The notes: a model not told the origin generated them from the sequence alone. A stretch of 64,000 nucleotides of DNA from Martelella alba (GCF_006516955.1 NZ_VHLG01000007.1:62001-126000), one strand, 5' to 3'. Shown: positions 17,360 to 26,185, numbered from the stretch's first letter. Program-made: numbers and translations.

Positions 17360-19018
17360 ATGCCGAAATACCGTATCGTTTTCCCGCTTGCCCTGGCTCT
17401 TATGGCTTCGGCATCGATTGCCTCCGCCGAGACGGTCCTGACCGTCAACTCGGAAAACACCACCACCTGGGTGCGCAATTTCAACCCGTTCAACCAGACC
17501 TCGGCGCGTTATTCGACGCCCGATTTCATCTATGAGCCGCTGGTGATCTTCAACCGCATCGACGGCAACAAGCCGGTTTTCCGCCTGGCGGAAAGCTATG
17601 AGCTGGCGGATGATCTTACGAGCATCACATTCACGCTGCGCCCCGATCTGAAATGGTCCGATGGCACACCGCTGACGGCCGACGATATCGTGTTCACCTA
17701 TGATTATCTGAAAAAATTTCCCGCTCTCGATGCCACCAGCATCTGGGGGCAGCTTGCAAGCGTCGAAAAGGTCGATGATCGCACGGTGACGTTCAACCTC
17801 AATGCGCCGAATTCGCTGATCGCCAATCTGATCGTCGCCGTACCAATCGTGCCCGAGCATGTCTGGTCGAAGATTGATGACCCGGTGACTTTCGCCAATG
17901 AAAATCCGGTCGGCAGCGGACCGATGACGGAAATCACCCGTTTCACGCCGCAGGTCTATGAGCAGTGCCGCAACCCGAATTACTGGGACAATGCCACGCT
18001 CAAAGTTGATTGCCTGCGCTTCCCGCAGCTGGCCGACAACCCGCAGACGCTTGCTGCTCTTGCCGATGGCACGCTGGACTGGGCGACAAGCTTCATTCCC
18101 GACATCGACAATACTTTCGTCAAGAAGGATCCGGAGCATAATCACTACTGGCTGACACCGGCGAGCCTTGTCTCCTTCTCCTTCAACCTCCAGGCGCCGG
18201 ATGAGAATAATCGCAAGGCCTTCGACAATGTCGATTTCCGCCGTGCGGTGTCGATGATGATCGACCGTGAGGCGATCGTCGATATTGCCGGTTATGGCTA
18301 CCCGATCGTCAACGACGATCCGGCCGATCTCGGAGAGGTCTACAAGTCTTTCCTCAATCCGGAGGTGAAGGCCAAATATGGCCAGTACACGACCTTCGAT
18401 CAGGCCGGCGCCGAAGCGCTGCTCGACAAGGCAGGATTTGTCGATGCCGATGGCGACGGGTTCCGCGACAATCCGGATGGCTCGAAGATTTCCTTCTCGC
18501 TGGAAATCCCCAATGGTTGGACCGACTGGATTGATGCGGTGCAGATCGCCATCGAAACCATGCAGGACGCCGGGCTTGATGTGAATATGGCAACGCCGGA
18601 AGCGGCTGTCTGGACCTCCGATCTGATTGACGGGAAATATGACATGACGCTGAATGCGCTTGCCGCAGCGGCATCGCCCTATTTCCCTTACATGCGCGCC
18701 TTCAACCCGGATGATATCGGCAAGAGCCGCTTTGCCGCCCAGCGCTGGGAGAGCCCGGAACTGATGGCGGTGCTTGATGAGTACAAGCAGACCAAGGATC
18801 CGGCGAAGCAAAAGGAACTGCTCGACAAGGCGCAGTTGATTGTCGCTGAGGGGTTCCCGGTGATCCCGGTCTATAACAGCCCGGCCTTCTATGAATATTC
18901 GACCAAACGCTTCACCGGCTGGGCCAATGCGGACAACCCCTTTGTCATTCCGGTTGTCTCCAATTACAACCCCGCTCGCCTGCTGCAGCTTCTGGCACTG
19001 AAGCCGGTTGCCGAATAA
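17360..19018 (+). CDS. Opp/Dpp-type ABC substrate-binding protein, probably for oligosaccharides
   Basis: A 552-residue family 5 solute-binding protein. A signal peptide runs from MPKYRIV to a likely cleavage after IASAE. The mature part opens with TVLTVNSENTTTWVRNFNPF and has the family core LRPDLKWSDGTPLTADDIVFTYDY. An AGGGG box at 17347-17351 supports ATG 17360. Family 5 proteins bind peptides, but the subgroup with this N-terminus resembles cellobiose- and chito-oligosaccharide-binding proteins such as those of Thermotoga and Vibrio; this comparison is from memory. The linked NagZ-like glycosidase fits an amino-sugar oligomer. It is followed by a hairpin and then both permeases. Confidence 0.9.
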   Translation: MPKYRIVFPLALALMASASIASAETVLTVNSENTTTWVRNFNPFNQTSARYSTPDFIYEPLVIFNRIDGNKPVFRLAESYELADDLTSITFTLRPDLKWSDGTPLTADDIVFTYDYLKKFPALDATSIWGQLASVEKVDDRTVTFNLNAPNSLIANLIVAVPIVPEHVWSKIDDPVTFANENPVGSGPMTEITRFTPQVYEQCRNPNYWDNATLKVDCLRFPQLADNPQTLAALADGTLDWATSFIPDIDNTFVKKDPEHNHYWLTPASLVSFSFNLQAPDENNRKAFDNVDFRRAVSMMIDREAIVDIAGYGYPIVNDDPADLGEVYKSFLNPEVKAKYGQYTTFDQAGAEALLDKAGFVDADGDGFRDNPDGSKISFSLEIPNGWTDWIDAVQIAIETMQDAGLDVNMATPEAAVWTSDLIDGKYDMTLNALAAAASPYFPYMRAFNPDDIGKSRFAAQRWESPELMAVLDEYKQTKDPAKQKELLDKAQLIVAEGFPVIPVYNSPAFYEYSTKRFTGWANADNPFVIPVVSNYNPARLLQLLALKPVAE

Positions 19019-19034
19019 CAATGCCGCGAGTTTC

Positions 19035-19063
19035 GCAGGCGCGCCTTTTACTGGCGCGCTTGC
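19035..19063 (+). other. Intercistronic hairpin after binding-protein gene
   Basis: An 11-bp stem with one G-T pair (19035-19045 with 19053-19063, 7-nt loop) starts 17 bases after the binding-protein stop and precedes the permease gene. It has the same position as the hairpin in the nan-type operon and may stabilise the binding-protein mRNA or partly terminate transcription. Confidence 0.6.
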
Positions 19064-19101
19064 CTTCTCCTTCCATCTCCAAGTGAAAGGATGAGAGGCG
19101 C

Positions 19102-20082
19102 ATGGCCTTTCTGATGCGTCGACTTGGCTTCTATCTGGCAGCCTTTCTTGCGGCGGCAACGATCAATTTCTTTTTGCCGCGCATGATGCCGGGCGATCCC
19201 ATCCTGATGATGTTCGCCAGCGCCGGTTCGCAGCTCTCCGTCGAGAATATTGCCGCACTGAAGCTGACTTTTGGCTTCATTGATGCGCCGTTGTGGCAGC
19301 AATATATTGCCTATCTGCAAAGCGTCTTTACCGGCGATCTTGGCATGTCGATCAAATATTTCCCGCTGCCGGTGACAGCACTTCTGGCGCGGGCTGCGGT
19401 GTGGACCATCGGTCTGATGGGACTTGCGACCATTCTGGCCTTCGCGCTTGGCACCACGCTTGGCGTTGTCGCCGCCTGGCGGCGCGGTTCGCGCACCGAC
19501 ACTTCCGTTTCCATGCTGTCGATCTTTACCACCGCCATTCCCGCTGTGGTCGTGGCGCTGGTGCTGCTGTTCGTGTTTTCCTTCACGCTTGACTGGTTTC
19601 CCAACGGTTATGCCTTTGATCCGATGCTGGATCCCGGCTTTAGCCAGGCCTTTATCGGCAGCGTCGTCTATCATGGCTTCCTGCCCTTGATGACAATGCT
19701 GATTGTGCTGACAGGTGGTTTTGCCGTGACCATGCGCAACAATATGATCAATCTTCTTGGCGAGGATTACATCACCATGGCGCGTGCCAAGGGCCTGTCC
19801 GACAGCCGCGTCATGTTCTGGTATGCGGCGCGCAATGCGTTGCTGCCGACGGTTTCCAACCTGGCGATTGCGCTTGGCACGGTGCTAGGCGGATCGCTGG
19901 TCACCGAGGTAGTGTTCAACTATCCAGGTCTTGGCAATACGCTCTATCAGGCGATCCTGGCGCGTGACTATCCGGTGATCCAGGGGCAATTGCTGATCAT
20001 GACCGGGGCCATGCTGGCCGCAAATTTCATTGTCGATCTGTGCTATGTCCTGCTTGATCCACGTCTGAAGAGGGGGCAATAG
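19102..20082 (+). CDS. Opp/Dpp-type ABC permease, DppB-like
   Basis: An inner-membrane permease of 326 residues with the N-terminal helix and NFFLPRMMPGDPI segment typical of DppB/OppB proteins, six helices in all, and the EAA-type loop near the C-terminal half (DYITMARAKGLSDSRVMFWYAARNALLP). GAGAGGCGC precedes the ATG. It forms the channel together with the next gene, whose ATG follows this stop codon directly. Confidence 0.93.
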   Translation: MAFLMRRLGFYLAAFLAAATINFFLPRMMPGDPILMMFASAGSQLSVENIAALKLTFGFIDAPLWQQYIAYLQSVFTGDLGMSIKYFPLPVTALLARAAVWTIGLMGLATILAFALGTTLGVVAAWRRGSRTDTSVSMLSIFTTAIPAVVVALVLLFVFSFTLDWFPNGYAFDPMLDPGFSQAFIGSVVYHGFLPLMTMLIVLTGGFAVTMRNNMINLLGEDYITMARAKGLSDSRVMFWYAARNALLPTVSNLAIALGTVLGGSLVTEVVFNYPGLGNTLYQAILARDYPVIQGQLLIMTGAMLAANFIVDLCYVLLDPRLKRGQ

Positions 20083-20973
20083 ATGAGCGCGCTTCTCTCT
20101 GGGCTTCTCAGGAACCGCAAGGCTGCGATCGGCCTTTCGATCATCCTTGTCATTGTGCTGGCCGCGATTCTTGCGCCACTTCTGACGCCCTACGGGCCGA
20201 CGGCCCGTGTTGGCCGTCCGCATCAGGCGCCATCATGGGATCATCTGCTTGGCACCACCCGTGTGGGCCGCGATGTCTTCACGCAATTGCTTTATGGCGC
20301 CCGCACCTCGCTTGCCGTCGGATTTGGCGCGGGCTTTCTGATCACCGCCATCGGCACCATTCTCGGCATTATTGCCGGTTACCGGCGCGGCCTCACGGAT
20401 GAGATCATCAACTTCTTCACCAATATGGTGCTGGTCATCCCCAATCTGCCACTGCTTCTGGTTCTGGCGGCCTTTATCGGTCAGGCAAGCCCGCTCGTCA
20501 TTGCGCTGATCCTCGGCTTCACCTCCTGGGCCTGGGGTGTCCGGGTCACACGCGCCGAGACGCTTTCGGTGCGCGAGAAGGATTTCGTCAAATCGGCGGA
20601 AATGCTGGGTGAGCCGCAATGGCGGATCATGGCGTTTGAGATTTTTCCGAACCTGATCTCGATTGTCGGCATCAATTTCCTTGGTAGCGTCATCTTCGCG
20701 GTGATCACCGAGGCGACACTGGAATTTCTCGGGCTCGGTGATCCGAATGCCGTGTCCTGGGGTGTCATGCTCTATAACGCACAAAATTCCTCCGCGCTCA
20801 CCGTCGGTGCCTGGTGGGATATGCTGGCGCCCTGTTTCGGGCTTGCGCTTCTCGGTATTGCTCTGGCGCTCGTCAATTTCGCCATTGATGAGGTCGCCAA
20901 TCCGCGGCTGCGCACCGCGAGCAGGCTCGGGCGCTGGTTTGGCCTTGTACGGGCCGGGGAGGGACGGCTGTGA
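20083..20973 (+). CDS. Opp/Dpp-type ABC permease, DppC-like
   Basis: The second permease, 296 residues. It has the DppC/OppC hallmark after the first helix (HLLGTTRVGRDVFTQLLYGARTSL), six helices, and the ATPase-docking loop VRVTRAETLSVREKDFVKSAEMLGE. The start codon follows the preceding stop with no gap, and its own stop overlaps the GTG start of the ATPase gene by four bases, so the group is translated as a unit. Confidence 0.93.
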   Translation: MSALLSGLLRNRKAAIGLSIILVIVLAAILAPLLTPYGPTARVGRPHQAPSWDHLLGTTRVGRDVFTQLLYGARTSLAVGFGAGFLITAIGTILGIIAGYRRGLTDEIINFFTNMVLVIPNLPLLLVLAAFIGQASPLVIALILGFTSWAWGVRVTRAETLSVREKDFVKSAEMLGEPQWRIMAFEIFPNLISIVGINFLGSVIFAVITEATLEFLGLGDPNAVSWGVMLYNAQNSSALTVGAWWDMLAPCFGLALLGIALALVNFAIDEVANPRLRTASRLGRWFGLVRAGEGRL

Positions 20974-21782
20974 CGGATCCCATAGTTTCGGTTCGCAATC
21001 TTTCCATCGATTATGTCGGCGAGACTGACGATTTCCATGCCGTGTCAGATGTCAGTTTTGATATCGCCAGGGGCGAGTTCTTCGGTCTGGCGGGCGAAAG
21101 TGGCTGTGGCAAATCCACCATCGCCTTTGCCGTCAGCCGGCTGCACAAGCCGCCGGCGCTGATCCGGCAGGGTGAGATCATCGTCGATGGCCGCAATGTG
21201 CTCGATCTCGACAAAAAGGCGCTGGCAAAATTTCGCTGGGCCGAGGTGGCGATGGTGTTTCAAAGCGCGATGAATGCGCTCAATCCTGTTTTGACCATCG
21301 AAACCCAGTTCTACGATGTGCTCAGGACCCATCGCGGCATGAACCGGTCGCAGGCGCGCGAACGGGCGGCGGAACTGCTGGCGCTGGTGGATATTCCCGC
21401 CGACCGGCTGAAATCCTATGCGCATCAATGTTCCGGCGGCATGCGCCAGCGGATTGTCATCGCCATCTGCCTGGCGCTTGATCCGAAGCTTTTGATCATG
21501 GATGAGCCGACGACAGCGCTGGATGTGGTTGTCCAGCGCGAGATCATGCAGCGGATCGATCAACTGCGCCGTGAACGCGGTTTTTCGGTCCTGTTCATCA
21601 CCCATGATCTCGGCCTGATGGCACAGGTCTCAGACAGGATTGGCGTGATGCTTGAAGGCAGGCTGGTTGAGATCGGAACGGCCAGGCAGATCCATAGTGA
21701 TCCCCAGCATGCCTATACGCGCAAGCTATGGGCCTCCATGCCGCGTCTGCACGGGACGCAAATTCGCGGAGAGGAAGACTGA
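20970..21782 (+). CDS. Opp/Dpp-type ABC ATPase, DppD-like
   Basis: A cytoplasmic ATPase of 270 residues starting at GTG 20970. Walker A is GESGCGKST (about residues 40-48), the signature is CSGGMRQRI, Walker B is [12 protein letters not shown], and the switch histidine follows in FITHDLG. The C-terminal [12 protein letters not shown] is the usual tail of oligopeptide ATPases, although the extended iron-sulfur-type C-terminus of DppD is short here. It pairs with the next ATPase to drive the two permeases. Confidence 0.93.
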   Translation: MTDPIVSVRNLSIDYVGETDDFHAVSDVSFDIARGEFFGLAGESGCGKSTIAFAVSRLHKPPALIRQGEIIVDGRNVLDLDKKALAKFRWAEVAMVFQSAMNALNPVLTIETQFYDVLRTHRGMNRSQARERAAELLALVDIPADRLKSYAHQCSGGMRQRIVIAICLALDPKLLIMDEPTTALDVVVQREIMQRIDQLRRERGFSVLFITHDLGLMAQVSDRIGVMLEGRLVEIGTARQIHSDPQHAYTRKLWASMPRLHGTQIRGEED

Positions 21783-22669
21783 TGGACGCTGATGATGCAA
21801 TCCTGCAGCTCGATAATGTCTCCAAGATCTTTCCCGGAACGCCGCCGGTCTATGCTGCGCGTTCGGTGTCCTTTGCGCTCAGGGCCGGGCGCACGCTGGC
21901 GCTGGTCGGCGAATCCGGCAGCGGCAAGACCACCTGCGCCCGCCTGCTGATGCGTGAATATGCAGCCGATAGCGGTACGATCTCCTTTCGCGGTGCGCCG
22001 CTTTCCAGGCAGAGCATGGCTCAGTATCGCCGCGCGGTGCAGATGGTGTTTCAGGACCCCTTCGCATCGCTGAACCCGGCCCATTCGATCGCTTACCACC
22101 TCGAGCGGCCTCTGAAGCTGCATCGGCCTGGCCTGGACCGCAAGACGCGGCTGGCAGAGATGCGGCACCTGCTGGCCGAGGTTCGTCTCGATCCCGATCA
22201 GATGCTTGGCAAATTTCCGCATGAGCTTTCAGGCGGTCAGCGCCAGCGCATTGCCATTGCCCGTGCGCTTGCTGTCCGTCCGGAGGTCATCGTCGCCGAC
22301 GAGCCGACATCAATGCTCGATGTCTCAGTCCGACTCGGGATTCTCGATCTTTTGAACCGGATGAAGCGGGAGCACAGGCTGGCGCTCTTCTACATCACGC
22401 ATGACATTGCCACGGCACGCTATGTCGCCGACGATATCATGGTGATGTTTGCCGGGCAGGTGGTGGAATGGGGCCCGGTTGACGCGGTGCTGATGAACCC
22501 CGCCCATGCCTATACGCGCCTTTTGCTGTCCGCTGTCCCCGATCCCGAAATCCGGTTATCGGATAGCAGAGCTTTCGCTCCGGGCGAGGTGGCCGAAATC
22601 CGCTCCGATGCCGCAAACCTCCAGGGTAAGGCCGTGGCCGTCGGCGATGGGCATTTCATCCGCAGTTGA
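21782..22669 (+). CDS. Opp/Dpp-type ABC ATPase, DppF-like
   Basis: The second ATPase, 295 residues. Walker A GESGSGKTT, a Q-loop in QMVFQDPFASLNPAHS, signature LSGGQRQRIAIARAL, Walker B VIVADEPTSMLD and the switch in YITHDIATA are all present. The ATG at 21782 overlaps the previous stop by one base. The frame opens earlier (21728), but that part belongs to the preceding gene. It completes a full binding protein, two permeases and two ATPases importer. The operon appears to end here; a 196-base gap follows before the convergent porin gene. Confidence 0.93.
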   Translation: MDADDAILQLDNVSKIFPGTPPVYAARSVSFALRAGRTLALVGESGSGKTTCARLLMREYAADSGTISFRGAPLSRQSMAQYRRAVQMVFQDPFASLNPAHSIAYHLERPLKLHRPGLDRKTRLAEMRHLLAEVRLDPDQMLGKFPHELSGGQRQRIAIARALAVRPEVIVADEPTSMLDVSVRLGILDLLNRMKREHRLALFYITHDIATARYVADDIMVMFAGQVVEWGPVDAVLMNPAHAYTRLLLSAVPDPEIRLSDSRAFAPGEVAEIRSDAANLQGKAVAVGDGHFIRS

Positions 22670-22808
22670 CGAGCCGTCACATCGAATTTTGTCGCCAGTA
22701 GAAATGCGAGGCCCGGTTCACTGTCGATCAGAAACATGGCATGTGACAGATCGAGCGGAAAGCATCAGCCTTTGACCCGGATGGTGATGCCTGCCGAAAA
22801 CAGGCGAA

Positions 22809-22826
22809 AAGGCCCAAAAGGGCCTT
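22809..22826 (-). terminator. Terminator of porin gene
   Basis: A 7-bp stem (22809-22815 with 22820-22826) with a four-base loop, read on the minus strand as AAGGCCC-TTTT-GGGCCTT followed by TT, lies about 40 bases after the porin stop codon. This is a compact rho-independent terminator. Confidence 0.7.
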
Positions 22827-22865
22827 CTCAGCTTGATTTTTTTGTGGCTGGCGCGCAGCAGGAAA

Positions 22866-23930
22866 TCAGAAATCCCGCTCGAGACGGAACCACCCGAAAA
22901 CGTTTTGCTGGTTCCAGTCGTTGTCGAGGAAGGCGTAGTTGATGTTCGCCTTGGCGTGGAGATCCTTGACCACTTCCCAGTCAACCACCGAACCGGCTTC
23001 CCAGAACGTCCTGTTATTGCTCGCGACGTTATACTGGACCTGGGGAACGAGTACGATGTTGTCGGTGATGTTGAAGTAGTAATCCGCAGCGACGGCATAT
23101 TTCATATAGGTGCCTGCAATCGGCGAATCATTCCAGTTGCGAGCTGTGAAATCCGGTGCGTAGGGCGTCTTGCCGCTGGCATAAAGGCCAGCCAGTTCGA
23201 AAGTACCCGGGCCAAGTCCAAAGCCGGTCATCAGGCGGACAGCCGTGGCATCGTCATAATCATCATAAGCGCCATCCAGCTTGATATACTGGGAGCTGGA
23301 AAGCGCATAGGCGAGACGGCCAGACAGGCCAAGTTTGGCCGAGTTTGCGCCAGTGTCGCTTGCGCTCAGCGCGTCCAGTGAGAGGCCTGCGGTGAAGCCA
23401 TCAGCGACATAGGCAACGCGAATCGAGTTGTTCTTGGTGATGTTGTCGATGTTATCGAGTTCACCATAGAGGTCGTCATCCCAATAGGACTTGAAGTAAC
23501 CAGCGCGCAGCTGAACGGCGCTGCCCAAGTCGATGTAGGCATTGTCCAGCTCGACCTTTGTGCCGTCGCCATTGGCATAGGCGTAGATCATCGGCTGGAA
23601 GACCGAGGTCAGAACCCCGAGTTCCGTATCGGTCTTGGCGGTTATCGACAGCAGGCCCTTGGCGTAGGGCGACCAGTCGCCATCAACCTTTGAACCGGTG
23701 TCGATTCCCCCGATGCCGACTTCAAAACGCATATAGCCGCCGATCTGCAGGCAGGTCTCCGAACCCGGGATGTAGAAATAACCTGCTCCGAAGGCATCAC
23801 ATACCTCAACACTCTGGTGCGATACCGGCTCCACCATGATCGTCGTATTGTCGACCGAGTCGGCTGCATAGCCCGACGTCACCGTCGTAAGCGCAGCAGC
23901 GGATCCCCATAAAAGACTTTTGAAGTTCAT
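22866..23930 (-). CDS. Outer membrane porin, Omp2b/RopA family
   Basis: A 354-residue outer membrane beta-barrel protein that lets small solutes across the outer membrane. The signal peptide MNFKSLLWGSAAALTTVTSGYA is followed by a rhizobial porin signature: VEVCDAFGAGYFYIPGSETCLQIGGYMRFEVG, with its two conserved cysteines. The protein ends in FRLERDF, an aromatic C-terminus as needed for barrel assembly. An AGGGT box precedes ATG 23930. The reading frame is open much further upstream (to 24386), across the tRNA, but that is not coding. A TATAAT box and a palindrome lie about 100-130 bases upstream. Confidence 0.95.
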   Translation of the reverse strand: MNFKSLLWGSAAALTTVTSGYAADSVDNTTIMVEPVSHQSVEVCDAFGAGYFYIPGSETCLQIGGYMRFEVGIGGIDTGSKVDGDWSPYAKGLLSITAKTDTELGVLTSVFQPMIYAYANGDGTKVELDNAYIDLGSAVQLRAGYFKSYWDDDLYGELDNIDNITKNNSIRVAYVADGFTAGLSLDALSASDTGANSAKLGLSGRLAYALSSSQYIKLDGAYDDYDDATAVRLMTGFGLGPGTFELAGLYASGKTPYAPDFTARNWNDSPIAGTYMKYAVAADYYFNITDNIVLVPQVQYNVASNNRTFWEAGSVVDWEVVKDLHAKANINYAFLDNDWNQQNVFGWFRLERDF

Positions 23931-24027
23931 ACCCTGATCTCCGAACTTAGTTTGTTCTTGTTGTGCGCAGCCACCATGCCCCCCGGGTGCAGCGAATAAC
24001 GTGTAAAATTGATGGACTGCAGCCGGG

Positions 24028-24064
24028 ATTATACATTTCGTGATGTGACCTACAATCGATTGTA
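24028..24064 (-). promoter_or_regulatory. Porin promoter with palindrome over the -35 region
   Basis: On the minus strand a perfect TATAAT (24028-24033) is preceded, 16 bases away, by TTGTAG (24050-24055). The -35 element falls within one half of a perfect 14-bp palindrome, TACAATCGATTGTA (24051-24064). A leader of about 90 bases would result. The position suggests a regulator that competes with or replaces -35 contacts. Confidence 0.55.
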
Positions 24065-24145
24065 AGAAGAAATTCCGAGCGTTCAGCGATTCTTTCTGTA
24101 GATGTTGTTTGTCTGCAACGATAGTTCTTTGATTTGTCTGTTTTA

Positions 24146-24175
24146 TTGACTTTTTTCTTGCTGTTTTTCTAGCTA
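24146..24175 (+). promoter_or_regulatory. Candidate promoter for tRNA-Ala
   Basis: TTGACT (24146-24151) and TAGCTA (24170-24175) are separated by 18 bases, near the sigma-70 consensus, about 118 bases upstream of the mature tRNA. The leader between them would be removed during tRNA processing. Confidence 0.4.
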
Positions 24176-24292
24176 CCCTGCGCAGGGTCGGGCTCTCTTG
24201 GCGAGGGTGGCCGGTTGCAAAAACGCCGTTTGCAAAAAGCCGTTTGCAGTTCTTGCCTGTGATAATTGATTGGAGTATGAGCATTGCGCAAT

Positions 24293-24368
24293 GGGGCCGT
24301 AGCTCAGCTGGGAGAGCGCTGCAATCGCACTGCAGAGGTCGGCGGTTCGATCCCGCTCGGCTCCACCA
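24293..24368 (+). tRNA. tRNA-Ala (anticodon CGC)
   Basis: A 76-base cloverleaf with an encoded CCA end. The acceptor GGGGCCG pairs with CGGCTCC, the D arm is GCTCAGCTGGGAGAGC, the anticodon arm is CTGCA-ATCGCAC-TGCAG giving anticodon CGC (reads GCG codons), and the T arm holds GGTTCGATCC. The anticodon stem and T-loop are regular. It is an isolated tRNA gene with no sign of an integrated element at its 3' end. Confidence 0.95.
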
Positions 24369-24595
24369 TTTTTGCCCGCATATCAACGCATAAGTCTGCC
24401 TTTTGGGTCAGGGAATTTGCCTCGCCCGTGAATACGGTGGCATATATCTTCGAAGACCCCAGGCGGTGGCGTGCAGCCATGATCGACAAGATCATGCAGC
24501 AAAAACAGCTGGATATAGCGCCGTTCTGATCCATTCAGATCGAAAAGTGCTCAAGGTTCCTCACGCAAGACAGTATACGGAACGGGGCCGGGGCC

Positions 24596-25024
24596 TCAAT
24601 TGGCGTCTTCGGGGAGCTGCGGCAATGGCATGATCTCAATGCCTTCCTCCAGCAAGGCGCGCACTTCGTCTGACTTGGCTTCGCCGATAATGCCGCGTTC
24701 CCTGGCCTCGCCATAATGGATTTTGCGGGCTTCTTCGGGAAACCGTGTACCGACATCTTCGCTGTTGGCCCGGATGGCGGCAACGGCTTCGCGCAGCTTT
24801 CCGGCAGCTTCGCGCTCAGCCGTTTTCATCTGCAGTTGCTGCTTTTCCTCCTGCTTGCGCGCCGTGGAGACGGACGGTGCCATCAGCGATTTCTCCACCT
24901 TGGCCGAGCCGCAGACGGGGCAGGTGAGAAAGCCGCTCTGAACCTGCCGGTCAAAGTCATCGCTCCCGGCAAACCAGCCGTCAAAACCATGTCCGTTGTC
25001 GCAGGTAAGCGCGTAATGGATCAC
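24596..25024 (-). CDS. DUF1178 family protein
   Basis: A 142-residue protein of the DUF1178 family, common in alphaproteobacteria and of unknown function. The N-terminal half is a small metal-binding-like module: MIHYALTCDNGHGFDGWF with a cysteine and histidine, then LTCPVCGSAKVEKSLMAPSV with a CPVC pair. The middle is a charged, probably coiled helix (ARKQEEKQQLQMKTAEREAA). It is the last member of a minus-strand run of nitrilase, glutaredoxin and ComF genes, 15 bases after the nitrilase gene, an arrangement also usual in rhizobia. Confidence 0.9.
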   Translation of the reverse strand: MIHYALTCDNGHGFDGWFAGSDDFDRQVQSGFLTCPVCGSAKVEKSLMAPSVSTARKQEEKQQLQMKTAEREAAGKLREAVAAIRANSEDVGTRFPEEARKIHYGEARERGIIGEAKSDEVRALLEEGIEIMPLPQLPEDAN

Positions 25025-25039
25025 GCCGATATCTCCTTG

Positions 25040-25873
25040 TCAGGGCGCCGAAGGTTCAAGCTTGAAGGGGCGGATATTTTTCAGGTTGGGGATCTTGGCG
25101 CGGGCAGCCTTCACTGCGCCGGTATCGATCTCGGCCATCACGATCGCTTCGCCCTCACCATCGGCTTCCGCCAGAATGCGTCCCCAGGGATCGATAATGA
25201 TGGAGTGACCATAGGTCTCGCGTCCGTCCTCGTGCTGGCCGGCCTGGGCGGCGGAGATCATGAAGGCGCCGTTTTCAATGGCACGGGCGCGCTGCAACAC
25301 ATGCCAGTGGGCCTCGCCTGTCTGGCGGGTAAAGGCGGCAGGGGCGGAAAGGATTTCCGCACCGGCAAGCGCCTGGGCGGTAAACAGGTCGGGGAAGCGG
25401 ACATCGTAGCAGATCCCCATGGCAATCTTTGCCAGTGATGTGTCTGTCACGGCTGCTGTCTCGCCGGGCCTGTAGACAGCGCTTTCGCGCCAGCTCTCGC
25501 CATTATCGAGGTCGACATCGAACATGTGGATCTTGTCATAGCGCGCCAGAATGGAGCCTGCAGGCGAGAACAGAAAACCGCGATTGGCGATCATGCCGTC
25601 GTCCAGAGCAATTGCTGTCGAGCCGATGTGGAGATGAATGCCAAGGTCGCGCGCAAGAGCGCAGGCCTTTGCAACGATCAGGTCATCGGCTTCACCGCGC
25701 AATACAGCGCGCAACCCGGCACGGTCCTTTTGCACTGCACCCGTCATTTCCGGCGTCTGGATATAGGTCGCGCCGCGGCTTGAAGCCTCGCGCACCAGAG
25801 TTTCCAGCGTCTCGGCATTTTTCTCCGGGCTGACGGTTGAGCAAAGCTGGATGGCTGCTGCGACGAATGTCAT
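25040..25873 (-). CDS. Carbon-nitrogen hydrolase (Nit1/omega-amidase-like)
   Basis: A 277-residue cytoplasmic nitrilase-superfamily amidase. The catalytic triad is visible: glutamate in TPEMT, lysine in YDKIHMFDVDL, and cysteine in MGICYDVRFPDLF. The HMFDVDL and FPDLF segments place it with Nit1/Nit2-type enzymes, which hydrolyse deaminated glutathione or alpha-keto acid amides. Its start codon overlaps the stop of grxC (ATGA type). The pairing with a glutaredoxin gene is consistent with a glutathione-repair role, which remains an inference. Confidence 0.9.
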   Translation of the reverse strand: MTFVAAAIQLCSTVSPEKNAETLETLVREASSRGATYIQTPEMTGAVQKDRAGLRAVLRGEADDLIVAKACALARDLGIHLHIGSTAIALDDGMIANRGFLFSPAGSILARYDKIHMFDVDLDNGESWRESAVYRPGETAAVTDTSLAKIAMGICYDVRFPDLFTAQALAGAEILSAPAAFTRQTGEAHWHVLQRARAIENGAFMISAAQAGQHEDGRETYGHSIIIDPWGRILAEADGEGEAIVMAEIDTGAVKAARAKIPNLKNIRPFKLEPSAP

Positions 25874-26142
25874 TGTGCGCTTCCCTCCTGCGCGAGCATC
25901 GGGTCGAGCCGGCCCTGGGCGTCAAGGGCGAAGAGGTCGTCGCATCCGCCAACATGATGACCGTTGATGAAAATCTGCGGGAAGGTCGCCCGTCCACCGG
26001 AACGGCCAATCATTTCAGCCCGTGCAGTCGGCGTTTCGGTGGCATTGAACTCGGTGAAGTCGACGCCTTTTTCTGTCAGGAGCTGCTTGGCGCGCATGCA
26101 GAAGCCACAAAAATCGCGCGTATAGATCTCAATCTTGGCCAT
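25870..26142 (-). CDS. grxC: Glutaredoxin 3
   Basis: A 90-residue thiol-disulfide oxidoreductase that uses glutathione. The active site reads CGFC (residues about 12-15, in DFCGFCMRAKQLL) instead of the commoner CPYC. The TFPQIFINGHHVGGCDDL segment contains the cis-proline and the glutathione-binding GG. Length is that of GrxC. It lies between comF and the nitrilase gene on the same strand and overlaps the latter by four bases. Confidence 0.93.
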   Translation of the reverse strand: MAKIEIYTRDFCGFCMRAKQLLTEKGVDFTEFNATETPTARAEMIGRSGGRATFPQIFINGHHVGGCDDLFALDAQGRLDPMLAQEGSAQ

Positions 26143-26185
26143 TGCCTCGTCACTCTCATATGTTCAGTTGCTCTGTCATATAGGG

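Larger units (their letters stand above)
23931..24292. other. Intergenic region between porin and tRNA-Ala
   Basis: About 360 AT-rich bases hold the porin promoter and palindrome on the minus strand and, on the plus strand, a sigma-70-like pair for the tRNA. Three copies of a GCAAAAA/CCGTTTGCA motif (near 24217-24248) form short direct repeats. No ORF here looks real. Confidence 0.55.

Noticed and set aside
17309-19159. A long minus-strand ORF (616 codons) opposite the binding-protein gene
   Set aside because: It is the antisense shadow of the plus-strand gene in a GC-rich genome; the plus strand has signal peptide, family motifs and operon context.
24293-24368. The tRNA-Ala gene as attachment site of an integrated element
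   Set aside because: No integrase is near, the 3' end is not repeated downstream as far as I can see, and the next genes are core genes.
24284-24529. An 81-codon ORF running through the tRNA-Ala gene
   Set aside because: The first part (VAQLGER...GSIPLGST) is the well-known false translation of a tRNA gene.
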